Part shown: positions 34,522 to 46,222 of the stretch, one piece after another | Position numbering within the stretch: position 1 is the first letter of the stretch | How the letters are laid out: each line of letters begins with the position of its first letter | Assembly (NCBI GenBank): GCA_008729055.1 | Contig: SDUX01000010.1 | Location: 186,001 to 250,000 of the forward strand | Source of the DNA: Pyropia haitanensis | Taxonomy: Eukaryota > Rhodophyta > Bangiophyceae > Bangiales > Bangiaceae | DNA: 64,000 bases | Direction: 5' to 3' | Notes under the pieces: generated by a model | What the model saw: the letters and a program-made list of their open reading frames with translations, nothing else | What the model was told of the DNA's origin: nothing | The model's database searches: none | Translations under genes and position numbers: made by a program

Positions 34522-35688
34522 GGTAGTAGAGCGGGGGGGGGGGGGGAGGGGGGGAGGGGGGGGTAAGGGGGGGGGGGGGGAAGGGAGGAGGACGGTTGGG
34601 GGGGGGTGGGGGGGGGGGGGGGGGTTGGGGGGTTGGACGAGCGGGAGGGAGGAGAGGGCAAAGGGGGGGGGGGGGGGGCGGGGGGGGGGGGCGGGGGGGG
34701 TACCGAGCGTGGCGGCGACAGACCCACGCGCGTGCGCACGCCAAGGGCGGCGGCAACAGCGGGCGGCCGGCGGCGAGCAAGCAAGGCGGCGACCGGTTCA
34801 CCGCGCGGCGGCGCCGGTACCGACACAGCCGGTGGCGACACCGTGTGCCGCCCCGGCTGCACGCCGCGGCGGCACCGCGGGCGACAAGCAACGGGGCGGA
34901 TGGGGGGACGGCACGCCGACCGCCGCCGCGCGTTTTGGCGTTGGCGCAAAGGGTGCGCGGCGGTGGGGGGGCCGGCGGTGTGGGGTTGGGGGGGGGGGGA
35001 GGAGGAGGAGGTGGCTGCGGACGGAACCGCCGCGCGCGCGGTCGGCGGCGGCCGCCGCGGCGGCGCCGCGGCTGTCGGCCGGCGGCGGCGGGGAGACCGC
35101 CCGCGGTTGGAAATGGGCCCGCGGTTTTTTTTTTTTTCAAACGCGGGTGGGGGGGGGGGGCGCCGTCGGCCCTGGGGGGGGGGGGGGGGGGGGGGGTGTG
35201 GGGTGGGGGCTGACAATGCGCCATTGGATCCCGATGGGGGGGGGACGTCGCGTCGTGAGGGGCGCAGGGGGGGGGACGCCGCGTCGTGAGGGGCGCACGG
35301 GGGGGGGGGGGGGGTGGGCGTCGTGGGGGGGGGGCACGGGGGTGTGCGTGTAGGGGGGGGGGGGGTGAGGGGTGGGGGGGGGGGGGGGTGGTGCGGAGCG
35401 ACGGCCGAGGAAACGCCCGCCGCGGTCGGGCGGGGTGACCCGCGTGGCGACGCGCACGACGACAACAAAAAACGGGCGGCCGACCGCGTCGGCCGACGGG
35501 CATCGTCGACGCGGCACCCGAGCGCACAGGCTGTGAGCGGCGGGTGCACGCCGCGGGGGGACCAAACGAGACAAAAAAAAAAAAAATAGAGAGGAGGCCA
35601 GGAAAAAAAAAAAAAAAAAAAAACGCGGCGGGCGCCACTGCCACTGCCACGGCGGCGGCGGCGGCGGCGGCGGCGTGGCCCCGCGCGC
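34522..35688. other. Homopolymer-dense intergenic region
   Basis: Dominated by G runs of 8-20 bases, two A runs (35573-35586 and 35603-35623) and a repeated GACGCCGCGTCGTGAGGGGC-type unit near 35246-35300. No coding signal. The CLASP-like start is at its left edge and the NDUFA11-family stop at its right. Confidence 0.5.
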
Positions 35689-38026
35689 TCACTCGTCGTT
35701 GGCGGCGGCTGCCGCCGCCGCCGCCGCCGCCGCCGTGGTCGGTGGCGGGATGCCCCACTGCTTGGCGCCTGTCGTCGGCGCACGCGCGCACGGCGGAGCA
35801 ACGCCGACACGCAACGGCAGCGCCACAGACCCCCCCACCCGCACGCTGGCGGCGGCCACGTTCTCCCGTTAGCACGTTGGCCGTTACGGGTCACGGCGGA
35901 GGGCGGGGGGGGGGGGGGGGCGGGCGGCCCGTCCTCCTCCCCCCCCCCGCGCCCGCGTCCAGGCGCCCGCTGTGGCGACCGCCCGGCAGCAATGGCCATC
36001 CCCCCCCTCCAAGGGCGGCCGCTCCCCACCCGGCTGCCGTGGCGGGGGCTGCCTCAACAGCGGGCGCTCGTGGCCATCCGCTGCGCGCGGTGTGCGCACA
36101 GCCCCCTCCCCGTCGATCCTACCCCCGCTCCCATGGGACACCCACAAAACGTACGCTTCTCTTCGTAGGACACGGGCGTGGTGGGGCCCATCGTCAGGTT
36201 GACCGCCTCGAGGAAGGCCGACGTCGCCGCCAGCGACGCGCACATGCCCGCACCCACCGACAGCTTTTGCGCTGCGCGGCGGAACGGAGGGAGCAAAAGG
36301 TGGGGCGGCACGGGCAGCAAAAAAAAACGGTAGAGGGAGGGCAGCCATGCCGGCGACCAGGACAAGCCAAACAAGAAGGAACAGGCGGGGCAACGCGGGT
36401 CCAGACGGTCAGCACGCCAACGACATGCCACTGCGGTACGCGCGGCCAATGGAACAAGAGGCGACCACCGCGCCCTCCCCCCATCACCCCAGCAGCCGTC
36501 ACAGCCACGCACTCACAGCCCAAACCACTCCCCACCGCCGACACGGCGGCGGCCACCCCCGCAGGTGTGCCCCGTCCAGCACAGCCCCCAATGGCACGCA
36601 CGCCGGCTCCGCACCCCCCCCCCCCCTCCCGCCATACCAAAAAAAAAAAAAAACCCTCCCCCCCGCTGCCCAACGCCTACCACACTCACGCCACCGCCGC
36701 CGCCAACACCAACGTACAGTTGACGCCAAACACCATGCCCGCCGCACACCCCGCCACGGCGCCATTGAAAATGTCCTTGCGCCCGTCGCGCAGGGAGCAC
36801 AGCGTGTCCTCCACCGTTGCAAAGATGCCGCCCATGGCGGCGTAGACGAGGCCGGTGCGGCCGACCATGCGCAGTGGCTGCACAGGGGGGGGGGAAGGGG
36901 GAGCACCGGGGAGTCGGAGAGGGGGACAGGAGGGGGAAAGACGGATTGGGGAGGAGAGGGGGGGGGGGATGAGGGAGCACAACGGGCCGGGCCCAACCAG
37001 CCAGCATATCCACAGCGACACACCCGGCAATGGCACCACCCGTCGCGGCGACACAGCCCGACGTTACCCCGCCGCCCACCCGTCCCACCGCCCACACAAC
37101 GGAACATACACACACGGCATCACCAACGCGGGTCAGCAAGCCGCCAGCGCCTATCAATGCAGGGAATGACACAGGGGGAGGGGTACACCTCTCTGACCCC
37201 CGCGCCGCCCGCTCCGGTCGGCGGCAGACCGAGCCGACCGAGCAGGGCCGACCCTCTGCCGCCACCCACGCCCTCCCCCCAGCCCGCGCAGCACGGGTCG
37301 GGCGCCCCAATCGCCAGCCGCTGTCGCGGCGCGGCCGCCGCCCACACCGGCGCGACGCGGCGGCACGATGGGGGCGTCGCGCCACCGTCTGGCAAACCCG
37401 GCGGTGGCACAGCCGGCGGCAATCCGCCTGCCCCCTCCCCCCCCCCCCCCCCGCCCACCCTCCCGACGCCGCCACCCACCCGCTGCCCGGGCCACCGGCA
37501 GTACCCCCCGCCGTGCATCGCCCGCTCCGGGCCTAGCGCCGCGCATGGGCGCCTAACCGCCCCCCCCTCCTCCTATCCTGGGTACCCCACGAGCTTCCCC
37601 CGAACGTAAAGTCCTCCCCTCCCCCTCCCCCCCCCCCCCCCCCGCGCTGCCTGGCCCCCTCCGCCCCCTCCACCACCACCCACACACCCACACACTCCCC
37701 CCCCCTCCCGCCCCACCTCCCCCCCCCCAAAAAAAAAAACATACCTGTGACGCAACCCGCTGGTACGCCGCCGCCGCTGCCGCCGCCGGGCTGCCCGCCA
37801 CCCCCCGCCCCGCCTTCCACGGCCGCGCCGGCGTGGCCGCGGCGCCGCCCGGCGCCGCGGCGGTCGCGGCGGCGCCCGCGGCGCGGCCCGCCGCGGCGGC
37901 CGACGCGGCGACGGCTTGGGACTGGAGGTACGCGCGGGCGGCACCGGAGAGGAGGCCCGCGCCGCCCGCCGCCGCCGTCCACGCCGACACGCGGGTGAGG
38001 GTGGCGGGCGCGTCGTCGGCCGCCAT
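35689..38026 (-). CDS. NDUFA11: Tim17/22/23-family mitochondrial inner-membrane protein, probably complex I subunit NDUFA11
   Basis: Four exons reconstruct exactly: 38026-37745, 36877-36718, 36271-36155 and 35768-35689. They total 639 nt, 212 residues, phases 0, 1 and 1. Donors are GTATGT, GTACGT and GTACGT, and all acceptors are CAG. Exon 1 is Ala-rich with helical hydrophobic stretches after MAADDAPATLTRVSAW. Exons 2 and 3 carry the family core: MVGRTGLVYAAMGGIFATVE, then SLRDGRKDIFNGAVAGCAAG, then KLSVGAGMCASLAATSAFLE. These have the Gly-rich membrane helices and the loop with an Arg-Lys-Asp step typical of Tim17-like proteins. The short charged C-terminus resembles B14.7/NDUFA11 more than Tim17 or Tim23, but a protein-import role is not excluded. 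Divergent from the EAF6-like gene 722 bp away. Confidence 0.78.
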
Positions 38027-38748
38027 GGCGGGCGGGCGGGAGGGCCGGGGAGGAGGGGGGGGGGGGGGCAGGCAGGGGAGGCAGACGGGGGGCGGTGGGC
38101 CAAGGCAGATCGGGACGGGAGACGGAAAGAAAGGCGCAGGGCGAGGGAGGGGGCGGGAGGGGGGAGCGCACCCGAGGTGTGGGGCGGGCGGAGTCCGTAG
38201 GGGCGGACGGCGCAGACGGTCACCAAGGCGACCGACGCGAGGGGGGCCGTGAGCGGCGGCGATCAACGCCTTGTTCATCCTCGGCCATGAGGGCGGAGGC
38301 CGTCGTGGTAGCGGCTCAGAAAGACTTGCCACGTGTCACGAGCCGACGAGCAAGCGTGTTTGTCTGTGTATTTCCCTTGCGACTCGATGGACCCGATTGG
38401 ATCCATTTTTCTTTCGGACAGGGACAAAACCCAGACGCAACATTCGTGATCCACTGTCGGTCCACCAACATCCAATCGTGTGCGGGCATGGCTCGCACGA
38501 GCCAACGACGTGCTGTGTTGGTCTCGCTCTGTTCCTCAGTCATCCGCAAAAAGGACAGTTCTTTGGACAAAACCAGACACCTCACCTCCCCAACACCACC
38601 ACCTGTGTCTTGACCGCGCGCGCCCTCTTGCCGCTCCGCCTCTCTCCCGCCCCTGCCGCCTTGCTCGTCTACCAACCTCGTCACGCCTCCCTTTCCCCCC
38701 CCGCCCCACCACCCCGTCCGTCCCTTCCCCCCCCCTCCCCTCCCCGCC

Positions 38749-39113
38749 ATGCCGCTACGGCCCGCCGGCGGCGGCGGCCGCCGCGCCCCCGCGGCCACCC
38801 CCCCCCCCCCCCCCGCCACGGCGGCGTGCCGCCCCCCCCCCCACCCCCCCCCCACGCGACGCGGCCGCTGCCGCTGCGGCGGGCGCGCCCGCGGTGGCGG
38901 GAGCACCCGCCCCCCCCCCCCCCCCCCCCTTACCACCACCCAAGGCAGACGGCGCCCTCCCCCCTCCCCCCCCCCCCCGCCCACAGTGCCGCCGCCGCCG
39001 CCACCACCACCACCACCACCCCCCCCCCCCCCCACGCCACCGCCGCGGCCACGTCGGCGGCAGCGCCCGCGACCGCGCCCTCCTCATCCTCGTCCGCGGC
39101 AGCGGCGGCGGCA

Positions 39114-39145
<32 letters not shown>

Positions 39146-39674
39146 CCCCCCCCCCCGGCGCTCCCCCCCCCCACCGGCGACGTGCTGCGGTCGCTCGCGC
39201 GGCGGCGGGCGGTCGTTGCCGCCCGCGTGGCGGCGGTGGAGGCGGCGCTCGCCGCGGCCGAGGCCGACTACCTCGCCGCCACGTGGGCGACGGGCAACGT
39301 GGTGCGGGGGTGGCCGGGCTACGCACGCCGCCCGTTGGATGCCGGCGGGGGGGGGGGGGGGGGGCGCGCCGCCGTGGCCGAGGGGGGAAGGGGGGGGGGG
39401 GGGACGCCGCCGGGGGGGGGGGGGGGCGGTCGTGGAGAGGGCGGGGGGGGGGACGCGGGGGGGGGGGGGCGCCGACTGCCCGAGGGGGGGGGGGGGGGGG
39501 GGGGACGCCACGCCCGTCACGGCGGGTGGCGGCGGCCGCGGCGTGCGGCGGCCGCGGCCGTGCGACCGGATCTTTACGTGGGGGGGGGGGAGCCGGAGGG
39601 GGGGGGGGGGGGCGCACCGGCCGGCCGGGGGGGGGGGGCGGAAGAAGAAGCGCCCGCGGCTGCACGATGCGTGA
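38749..39674 (+). CDS. EAF6: EAF6/MEAF6-like subunit of histone acetyltransferase complexes
   Basis: The core is at about 39175-39340. LRSLARRRAVVAARVAAVEA leads into LAAAEADYLAATWATGNVVR, then GWPGYARRPLD. This fits EAF6: a short coiled coil, an acidic-x-x-Tyr-Leu step and the Gly-Asn-(Ile/Val)-(Ile/Val)-Arg-Gly-Trp signature. Near the end, in another frame, CDRIFTW and KKKRPRLHDA match the family's Arg-Ile-Phe motif and basic tail. EAF6 proteins help hold the acetyltransferase module of NuA4/TIP60 and MOZ-type complexes together in the nucleus. The ATG at 38749 follows a CT-rich leader. Reading from it to the core and on to the tail needs frame changes at C runs (38798-38814 and neighbours) and G runs (39350-39364 and 39480-39504). 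A Pro/Ala-rich head and a Gly-rich insert make the protein longer than the usual 150-200 residues. Confidence 0.62.
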
Positions 39675-40015
39675 CGTGGGGGGGGTGGGCTGGACGTTGG
39701 GGGGGTGGGCTGGACGTTGGGGGGGGGGGGGGGGGAGGCACAGCGCCGGGCTGATGGCGGGCGGGAGGTAGGGCAGCGACGAAAGAAAACAGCGGGGCCG
39801 CGCCCCCTCCAATCCAACCCCGCCATCGCGCGCGCCGGTACAGTACGGGCCGCCTCCCCATGACAAGGGCACCCAGCCTGTGGCGACGCGCAGCCGCCGG
39901 CCGCGGTCCCGGCTGCTGCACGGACGCGACGCCGGCACGCGGCCGCGGGCACCCCCTCCCCCCCCCCCCCGCCTTGCTCAGCCGCGCCTGTGCCGGCCGA
40001 CGCGGGGCGCCCGCC

Positions 40016-40145
40016 TCACCACCCCCCCTTCATGGGCAGCCGCTCGATGCGGAGCACCCCCCCCGCAGGCCGGTCCACCTCCTCCACCTCTACCCGCCAC
40101 GGCGGTGGCACCTCGCGCCCGCGGCCGGCGGGCGCGCCCCTACCA

Positions 40146-40218
<73 letters not shown>

Positions 40219-42471
40219 CGCCGCCGCGTCCCCCCCCCCCCCGGCGGCCCCACCAGGGCGCCGCCGCCGCCGCCGGGCGGACCCACCCCCCCGCCGCCGC
40301 CGCTCCTCGTACTGCCGCAGCCCCCGCCGCGGCGGCCCGTGTGCCGCCGCCGCGCGCGGCGCGTCGGGCGCCAGCCCCTCGCACGCGCCCACCCGCACCG
40401 TGCGGGCGGCGGCGGCGCGCGCGCCGCGAAGCGCCGGCGACACGGTCCTTGACGCGCCGCGTCGGCGGCCGCCGCCGCCCGTGCGTCGGCGGCGGCCGCG
40501 GCCGACCGCACCCGCCGCCGCGGCGAGCGGGTCCGACCCGCACGGTGGGGACCGGTCGCGGCACCACCCGCGGCAGCGCCGCCCCCCCCCCCTCCCGCCG
40601 GCTGCCACCGCGACGCGTCGCGGAGGTCGACGGTGGCCACCGCCGGCAACGACGCTACCGCCGGCACCGCGGTGGGCAGCAGCACGCGGCGGCCACTGCC
40701 AGTGGCGGCACCGTGCCGGCGGCGGCGGCCAGCACCCGCGCGTCCGCGGCGGGGGTGGCGGCCGAGCCACGCCACCGACGGCGGCGCGCCGCGGGCGCCG
40801 TGTGGCCCGCGGGCCGTCGCCACGACGGCGGCGGCCGCACCCCGCGGGCGGCGGCACGCCCGGGAAGCCGCCCAGCGACACGCGCGGCGCGGCGGTGGGG
40901 CCGACGGCCAGGCGCTGCAGCCGGCAGCCGGCGACGAGGGCGGCGAGCGCGGCCGCCGTCCAGCCCGACGCGGTGCCCAGCGCGGGCCAGTCGAGGTGCT
41001 CCAGCCGTGCCAGCTGCGCGAGCGCCGCGGCGTCGAGCGCAAACGTGCTGCCGGGGGGGCGCCGGTGGCGACGCCACGCCGAGGCCGCCCAGGCCGACGG
41101 CCGTCAAGCGCGGGGCGGCGGCGACGAGCGCGGCCGCGGCGGCCGCGTCGAGGCCCGCGCGCAGGTGCACGCGCCGCAGGTGGGGGAGCGCCACCCCGGC
41201 GGGCAGCCACAGGGACGGCTGGGGGACGGGGTGGCCGACGCTCAGCGCCTCGAGCCGCCCGCCAAGCGGCGACGCGAGCAGCTTGCCAACGGCCAGGTGG
41301 TCGGTCGCCCCTGGTGGGCCCCCAACCGCGGCTGCATCGTCTTGGACCGTCCCGCCAAAGCCGTCGTCGTCATCGTCGTCGCCGCCGCCGTCGGCCCGCC
41401 AGTCGGCGCAGTCGACCAGCGGCACGTGCAGCCGCAGGGCGGTGAGGCGGGCGCGGCCGCCGAGGCGGGCCACCACCGCCGCCGACAGCCGCCCCGCCAG
41501 CTGCGACGTCGGCCGTCAGGCGGCGGCCGACCGCGTCGAGGAGGGTGGCGGCGAGCGCCCCACGGGCGCCGCGGTCGCCGAGCGAGCTCCGACCCCGGCC
41601 GCCACAGCACGACGGCACGCAGGTTGGGCGGCCGCCCGAGGGAGGCGCGACAGCTGGGCGACGGGGCGTGGGGGTTGGCGCGCCGCCGCGGCCGCGGCCG
41701 CCGTCCACCCGCGACGGCCGCGGCAGCCGCACCGCCTGGACCGACGCGTGGAGGGCGTCGCGGACGGCACGGCAGGTGCGGAGCAGGGGCGGGACGGCCC
41801 GCCAGGCGGGGGCCTCGACGACGGCCGCGGCGGCCACGCCCGCGACGGCCGCCAGCGCGTGCGAGCCGTCTGCCCAGTCGTCAGACGGCATGGCCGCCCG
41901 CACGGCGGTCCGCGCCGGGCCGTCGGCCGACGCCGCCCGCAGCGCCGCGACCGCGACGAGCGTAATCCCGTCCATGGGGAGGTCGGGCACCGCCGCCGCG
42001 GCGCCGCCATTGCCGCCGCCGCCGCCAGCGTCACCAGCGTCGGCGGGACCGCCGCCGCCACCGCCGCCGCCGCCGCTGTCGCCGTCGTTGCCGCCGCCGT
42101 CGCCGACGTCTTTTGCCGCCGCCGCCACCGCGGTCCGGGGCCCCAATGCCCCACGCCCCCCCCCTCCCCCCCCACGGCCGCCACGCGCGCCCCGTCCACG
42201 TCCACACCCACAGCGTCGCCAAGCGCCCGCCCGCGCCGTCGCGCGGCGGCCGAGCGCCTCGGCCAACACCCGCCGCCCGCGCGTGCCGCCCCGACCCGGC
42301 CGCCGCGGCCGCGGCGGCCGCCGCCGCGGCCGCCGCGTCGATCGCCGCGACCGGCCGCGCCGCGTCTGCCACGGCGGCGGCCCAGTCGCGCTGCCGCAGC
42401 CGCACCGCCGACCGGTTGGCGGCCGCGACGGCAGAGGCGGCGGCGGCGGCGAGGGCGGCGGTGTAGGCGCC

Positions 42472-42524
<53 letters not shown>

Positions 42525-42714
42525 GGAACGCGGCGTTGTCTCGTGCTTTGGCGGCGGCAGAGGCGGCGGCGGCGGCGGCGGGGGACGGGGGGGCGTCTAT
42601 GGTGGGGGGGGGGGTGCCGTGGGGGGGGGTCAACGGCGCGGCAAGTGGAAGAGGGTGGGGCGGGGGGGGGGGGGGGCGGGGATCGCGGCACGGGGGGGGG
42701 GGTGGGGCGCGCAC
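40016..42714 (-). CDS. TPR / F-box / leucine-rich-repeat protein, Dia2/Pof3-like architecture
   Basis: Three recognisable parts lie in order but in different frames. (1) 42560-42290: a TPR-type helix array, KARDNAAFRAAA, then TGAYTAALAAAAASAVAAAN, RSAVRLRQRDWAAAVADAAR. It resembles co-chaperone and Dia2 repeats, with an Asn-Arg-Ser-Ala turn. (2) About 41985-41700: a region shaped like an F-box, from DLPMDGITLVAVAALRA to RAVPPLLRTCRAVRDALHAS, where family members bind Skp1. (3) 41476-40600: leucine-rich repeats, ARLTALRLHVPLVDC, RLEALSVGHPV, LPHLRRVHLRAGLDA, PRLTAVGLGGLGV and LARLEHLDWPAL. The end is VEEVDRPAGGVLRIERLP. Such proteins are substrate receptors of SCF ubiquitin ligases. Dia2 and Pof3 act at replication forks. 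At least four frame changes are needed, and not all lie at long homopolymers, so an intron is possible near 42250. Confidence 0.58.
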
Positions 42715-42900
42715 GGCGCGCGGCCGCAGCGGGGCCGTCGCGCGTCGGGCCGGCCGACGTGGGAGCGGCCGCCGCCGCCTCGCCCGTCGCGCGCACGGGC
42801 AGACGCGGGAGCGGGCGGCCGAGCGGATCCCGCGCGGCGGATCTAGCTAGACCCGCCGCGCCACGTGGGCAGCCTCGCGCAAACCAGCGACGGCGCGCGG

Positions 42901-43627
42901 CGCTGCGCGGTCAAACCCGTGATCCCGACGAGAGCAGATTTGGGCCACTCTGAGCGAGTGCGAATCCGCGCGGGGTCGTGCGAATCGCCCCGTGAGCCCC
43001 CACGGACCGCCTTTTTTTTGTTCACCGCCGCACACGCGCGTAGAGGTCAATTTGCACAGTGTGCGAAGCGCTTTTTTTGCTCATACTGATGGAGGTGGTG
43101 GACGACGACCTGGTCGTCGAAGACGTGGTCACCGGACACAGTGCGGCTCCACATTGGGAGCTATAAGGCGCAAACACTGCACGGTTTCGTGCAGTTTGTG
43201 CAGTGGAGTCTTGCAAACAGTGCAAGTTTAGCACTCCCGGCCGCGATCGTCCCACGTCGGCACACAGCCGCAAGACGGGACTTGGGAGGACGGACCCCCA
43301 CTTGGGGCTCTCGCAGCGGTATTTGAGTGCGGCCGATGCGACCTCAGTCCAACTGTCCACAGCCCCCGGCCTCCAGATCGCGCCCCCGCCAACAACAGCA
43401 GGTGACTTGAACGAAGTCATGACCCAAATTATTTCACAATTCCACAATGAGGGCCGAGGCGTCCGACCGCTGTCGGGTGCTAGACTGCACGGTTTCGCAC
43501 AAACCGCAATCATTGGAGTGCTAAAACTGCACTCCCTGCGCGGCTGCGTGCGACACAGCACTCGCCCCACGGCCTCTCTGAGGCCCTTCACCCGCCACGG
43601 CGGGGTCACGGGTTTGACCGCGCAGCG
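42901..43627. mobile_element. Short non-autonomous element with 27-bp terminal inverted repeats
   Basis: The ends 42901-42927 and 43601-43627 are inverted copies, matching at 26 of 27 bases (outer end CGCTGCGCGGTCAAACCCGT). The 727-bp interior has lower GC than its surroundings and no open frame with a domain. A second inverted pair lies inside (about 43217-43240 and 43518-43540, GGAGTGCTAAA-type). There is also a palindrome-like stretch near 43095-43125. I could not define a target-site duplication because both flanks are CG-rich. This fits a MITE or a DNA transposon remnant. Confidence 0.6.
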
Positions 43628-44074
43628 CGGGCGGTCGGGCGTTGGGAGAGAAAAAAGCACCGACACGGACGCCGACGCGCGGCGGCGGCGGCGGCGACGG
43701 GAGAGTACGTACTTTCCGTGCGCGGGGCCGCCGACGGTGGCGGCGCACCGGGCACCGGGGGGGCACCCGCGGGGCACGTGGAAAAAGAAAAAAAAAGAAT
43801 GGGGGGCCGCGGGGCGCACGCGCACGACGGGCACGAAAAAAAAAACAATACAAAACGCGCACAAAACACGCGGGCGGCACGCGGGGGCGCCGCCGCATCG
43901 GCCCGGCAGCACCACCCCCCCCAGGCGGCTGTCCCGCTGCGCTGCCGCCGGGCAGAGACCCCATCCGGCCCGCGTTCGTCGCTCACCGCCCACTGTCGGC
44001 CGCCGCCGCCGGCGCCGCCCTACCCGCCCCCTCCCTTCCCACTGGCGGCACGCGGCCGCGGCCGCGCCTGCCGC

Positions 44075-45896
44075 CTACGCGCCCCGCGCGTGGACGGTGC
44101 GGACAAATTCGAGAAAGGCCGGCACGCCGTCGGCCGCGTCGACCGCCGCCGCGTCGCCGCCGCTGCCGCCGCCGCCACCGCTGTCGCCGACGCCACCGCC
44201 AACGCCATTGGCGCGGCCGCTGCCGCTGCCGCTGCCGCCGCTCGGACCGCCGACGCCCTTGCCGCTGCCGCGGCCACCGCTGCCACTGCCGCCGCCGCCG
44301 CCGCCGCCGCCGACGCCACCGCCGCCGCCGCCGCCGGCCGCCGCCACCGCCGCGCCCGCACCGCCCGCCGGCGGCGCAGCGCCCCGCCGCCGAGGGGGTG
44401 ACACCACCCGCGGCGGGCGGGCACCCGACGCCCCACCGGCTCCCGCGGCACCGCCTCGGCCCGCCGGTGAGGCCTTGCTTTCGCGCCGAGGAGGGGACAC
44501 CACCCGCGACTGGCGGCCGCCCCCACCGGTGCTGCTGCTGCCACCACCGCTGCTGCCACGGCCACCGCTAGCGGCACCACCACCGCCACCGCTGCCGCTA
44601 CCGCCAGCGCTGCCGCTACCCCCACCGCCACCACCGCTACCGCGGCCTCCACCGGGCGGCGGCCGTGGCAGCGGCGGCGGTGCGCCACTCCCCCGCGGCG
44701 CCACCGCCCGCCGCGGCGTCGGCGGCGGCCGCCCCGCGCGCATCGCGGCGGCGGTGGCCGCCTTGGCCGCCTTGGCTGCCGCCGCCCCCGCGGCGGCCGC
44801 GACGACCAGCGCCGGCGGGGGGGTGCCCGCCGGGGGGGGGGCGCCGCTGCCGGCGGCCGCCGCCGCCACGGCCGTCACCGAGGCGGTGGCGGTGGCGGCG
44901 GCGGCGGCGGCGGCGCGGCGCGCGCACCGCTTGATGCGGATGCCACACGCTGCGCAGCGGTTTAGGCGAGACAAGAAGAACACGACACCAGCACAGACAA
45001 GCCAAGGAACACCGCCAATCCACAGCCACGTTGGTTAGCAGCCGCGCCGGGACTGGGCCACCCACTCCCGACAATCGCTCGCACGGGGTCGACCCCGCCG
45101 GGGCGGCGCCCGCGGCACCCTTTGCATGGACGGATCGTGAAGGTGGACGGGGGCAGCAGCTGCCTGCTCTTCCTCTCTCCCCGCCCCTCGGGCGCCTCCC
45201 CCCTTGCCCTTCAGCAACGTACCGTTGCACAGCATCTGCTCATCATTCCCGCCATACCGCCACTGCGCGGTGCTCGTCGTCCCGCACGAGTCGCACCGGC
45301 GGTCCAGGGCGCCCGGCGCGTCGCCCCCCCCCCCGCCCCCCCCGGACCCGCCGCCGCCGCCGCCCGACCCACCGCCGCCACCATCCCCGCCGCCGCCCCC
45401 GCCGCCGCCGCCGCCGCCCGCCCGCTTGGGCACAAACCGCCCGTCCTGCCCGCGGAAGCGGCGGAGGTCCTCCGCCCGCCGCCGGTGGGCCGCCTCGGCA
45501 CGCGGGGAGACGGAGAGGGAGCCGGAGGGGGGGGGACGGGGGGCGCCTTGGGGGGGGCTCCCAGACGGCGCCCGCCGCGCTGGGGGCGGGCGCGCCGCCG
45601 CCGCCGCCGCCGCCGCCGCTGCGGGCGGGCGCGCCGCCGCCGCCGCGCCTGGGCGCGCCGCCGCCGCTGCTGGGCGCGCCGCCGCCGCCGCTGCTGGGCG
45701 CGCCGTCGCCGCGGCACCCGCCGGCCGCGCCGACGCCGCGGCCGCCCGCCGCGCCGGCGCACGCGTGGGCGGCGCCGCCACGGTCGCGTCCTCCGTCGAG
45801 GGGTCTGCCGCGGCCGCCGCCGCGGCCGCCGCCGCCGCGGCGAGCGCACGAAACGCAGACGTGGCCTCTGCCGGCGGCGGCGGCCGGTCGTGGCGT

Positions 45897-45941
<45 letters not shown>

Positions 45942-45988
45942 CGCCGTGGCGGCGGCGGCGGCAGCAGGGGAAACCAGCCGGACGGCGG

Positions 45989-46021
<33 letters not shown>

Positions 46022-46222
46022 CCCCGCCGCAGCCGACGCCGCCGCCAGTCCCGTGCGGTCGGCGGTCGCCGCTGGCGTTGTCCGCCGCCGGTGGGAGGGG
46101 GGGGGGGGGGGGGAGACGGGGCGGCCGCGGCGGCCGGGGGCGGCTGGCAGCCGCGGCGGCTCGTCCGCGTCGACCCACAGCACCGCGTGGAGGGCCTTGT
46201 CCATGGTGGCGTCCGTGCTCAC
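44075..46222 (-). CDS. GATA-type zinc-finger transcription factor
   Basis: Two exons, 46222-45223 and 44949-44075, total 1,875 nt and 624 residues. The 273-nt intron (donor GTACGT, acceptor GCAG) interrupts the finger itself. After splicing the finger reads C-x2-C-x18-C-x2-C, around RRCDSCGTTSTAQWRYGG and LCNACGIRIKRC. Before it come low-complexity Ala/Pro tracts, a basic stretch AHRRRAEDLRRFRGQDGRFV and a poly-Gly spacer. After it come Ala, Gly and Ser-rich segments with two copies of an RVVSPPRR motif, ending in PAFLEFVRTVHARGA. GATA fingers bind A/T-GATA-A/G sites. In algae and fungi they often control nitrogen or light responses, but which applies here is not visible. The start (MSTDATMDKAL) has a second Met six residues on. 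Confidence 0.85.
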
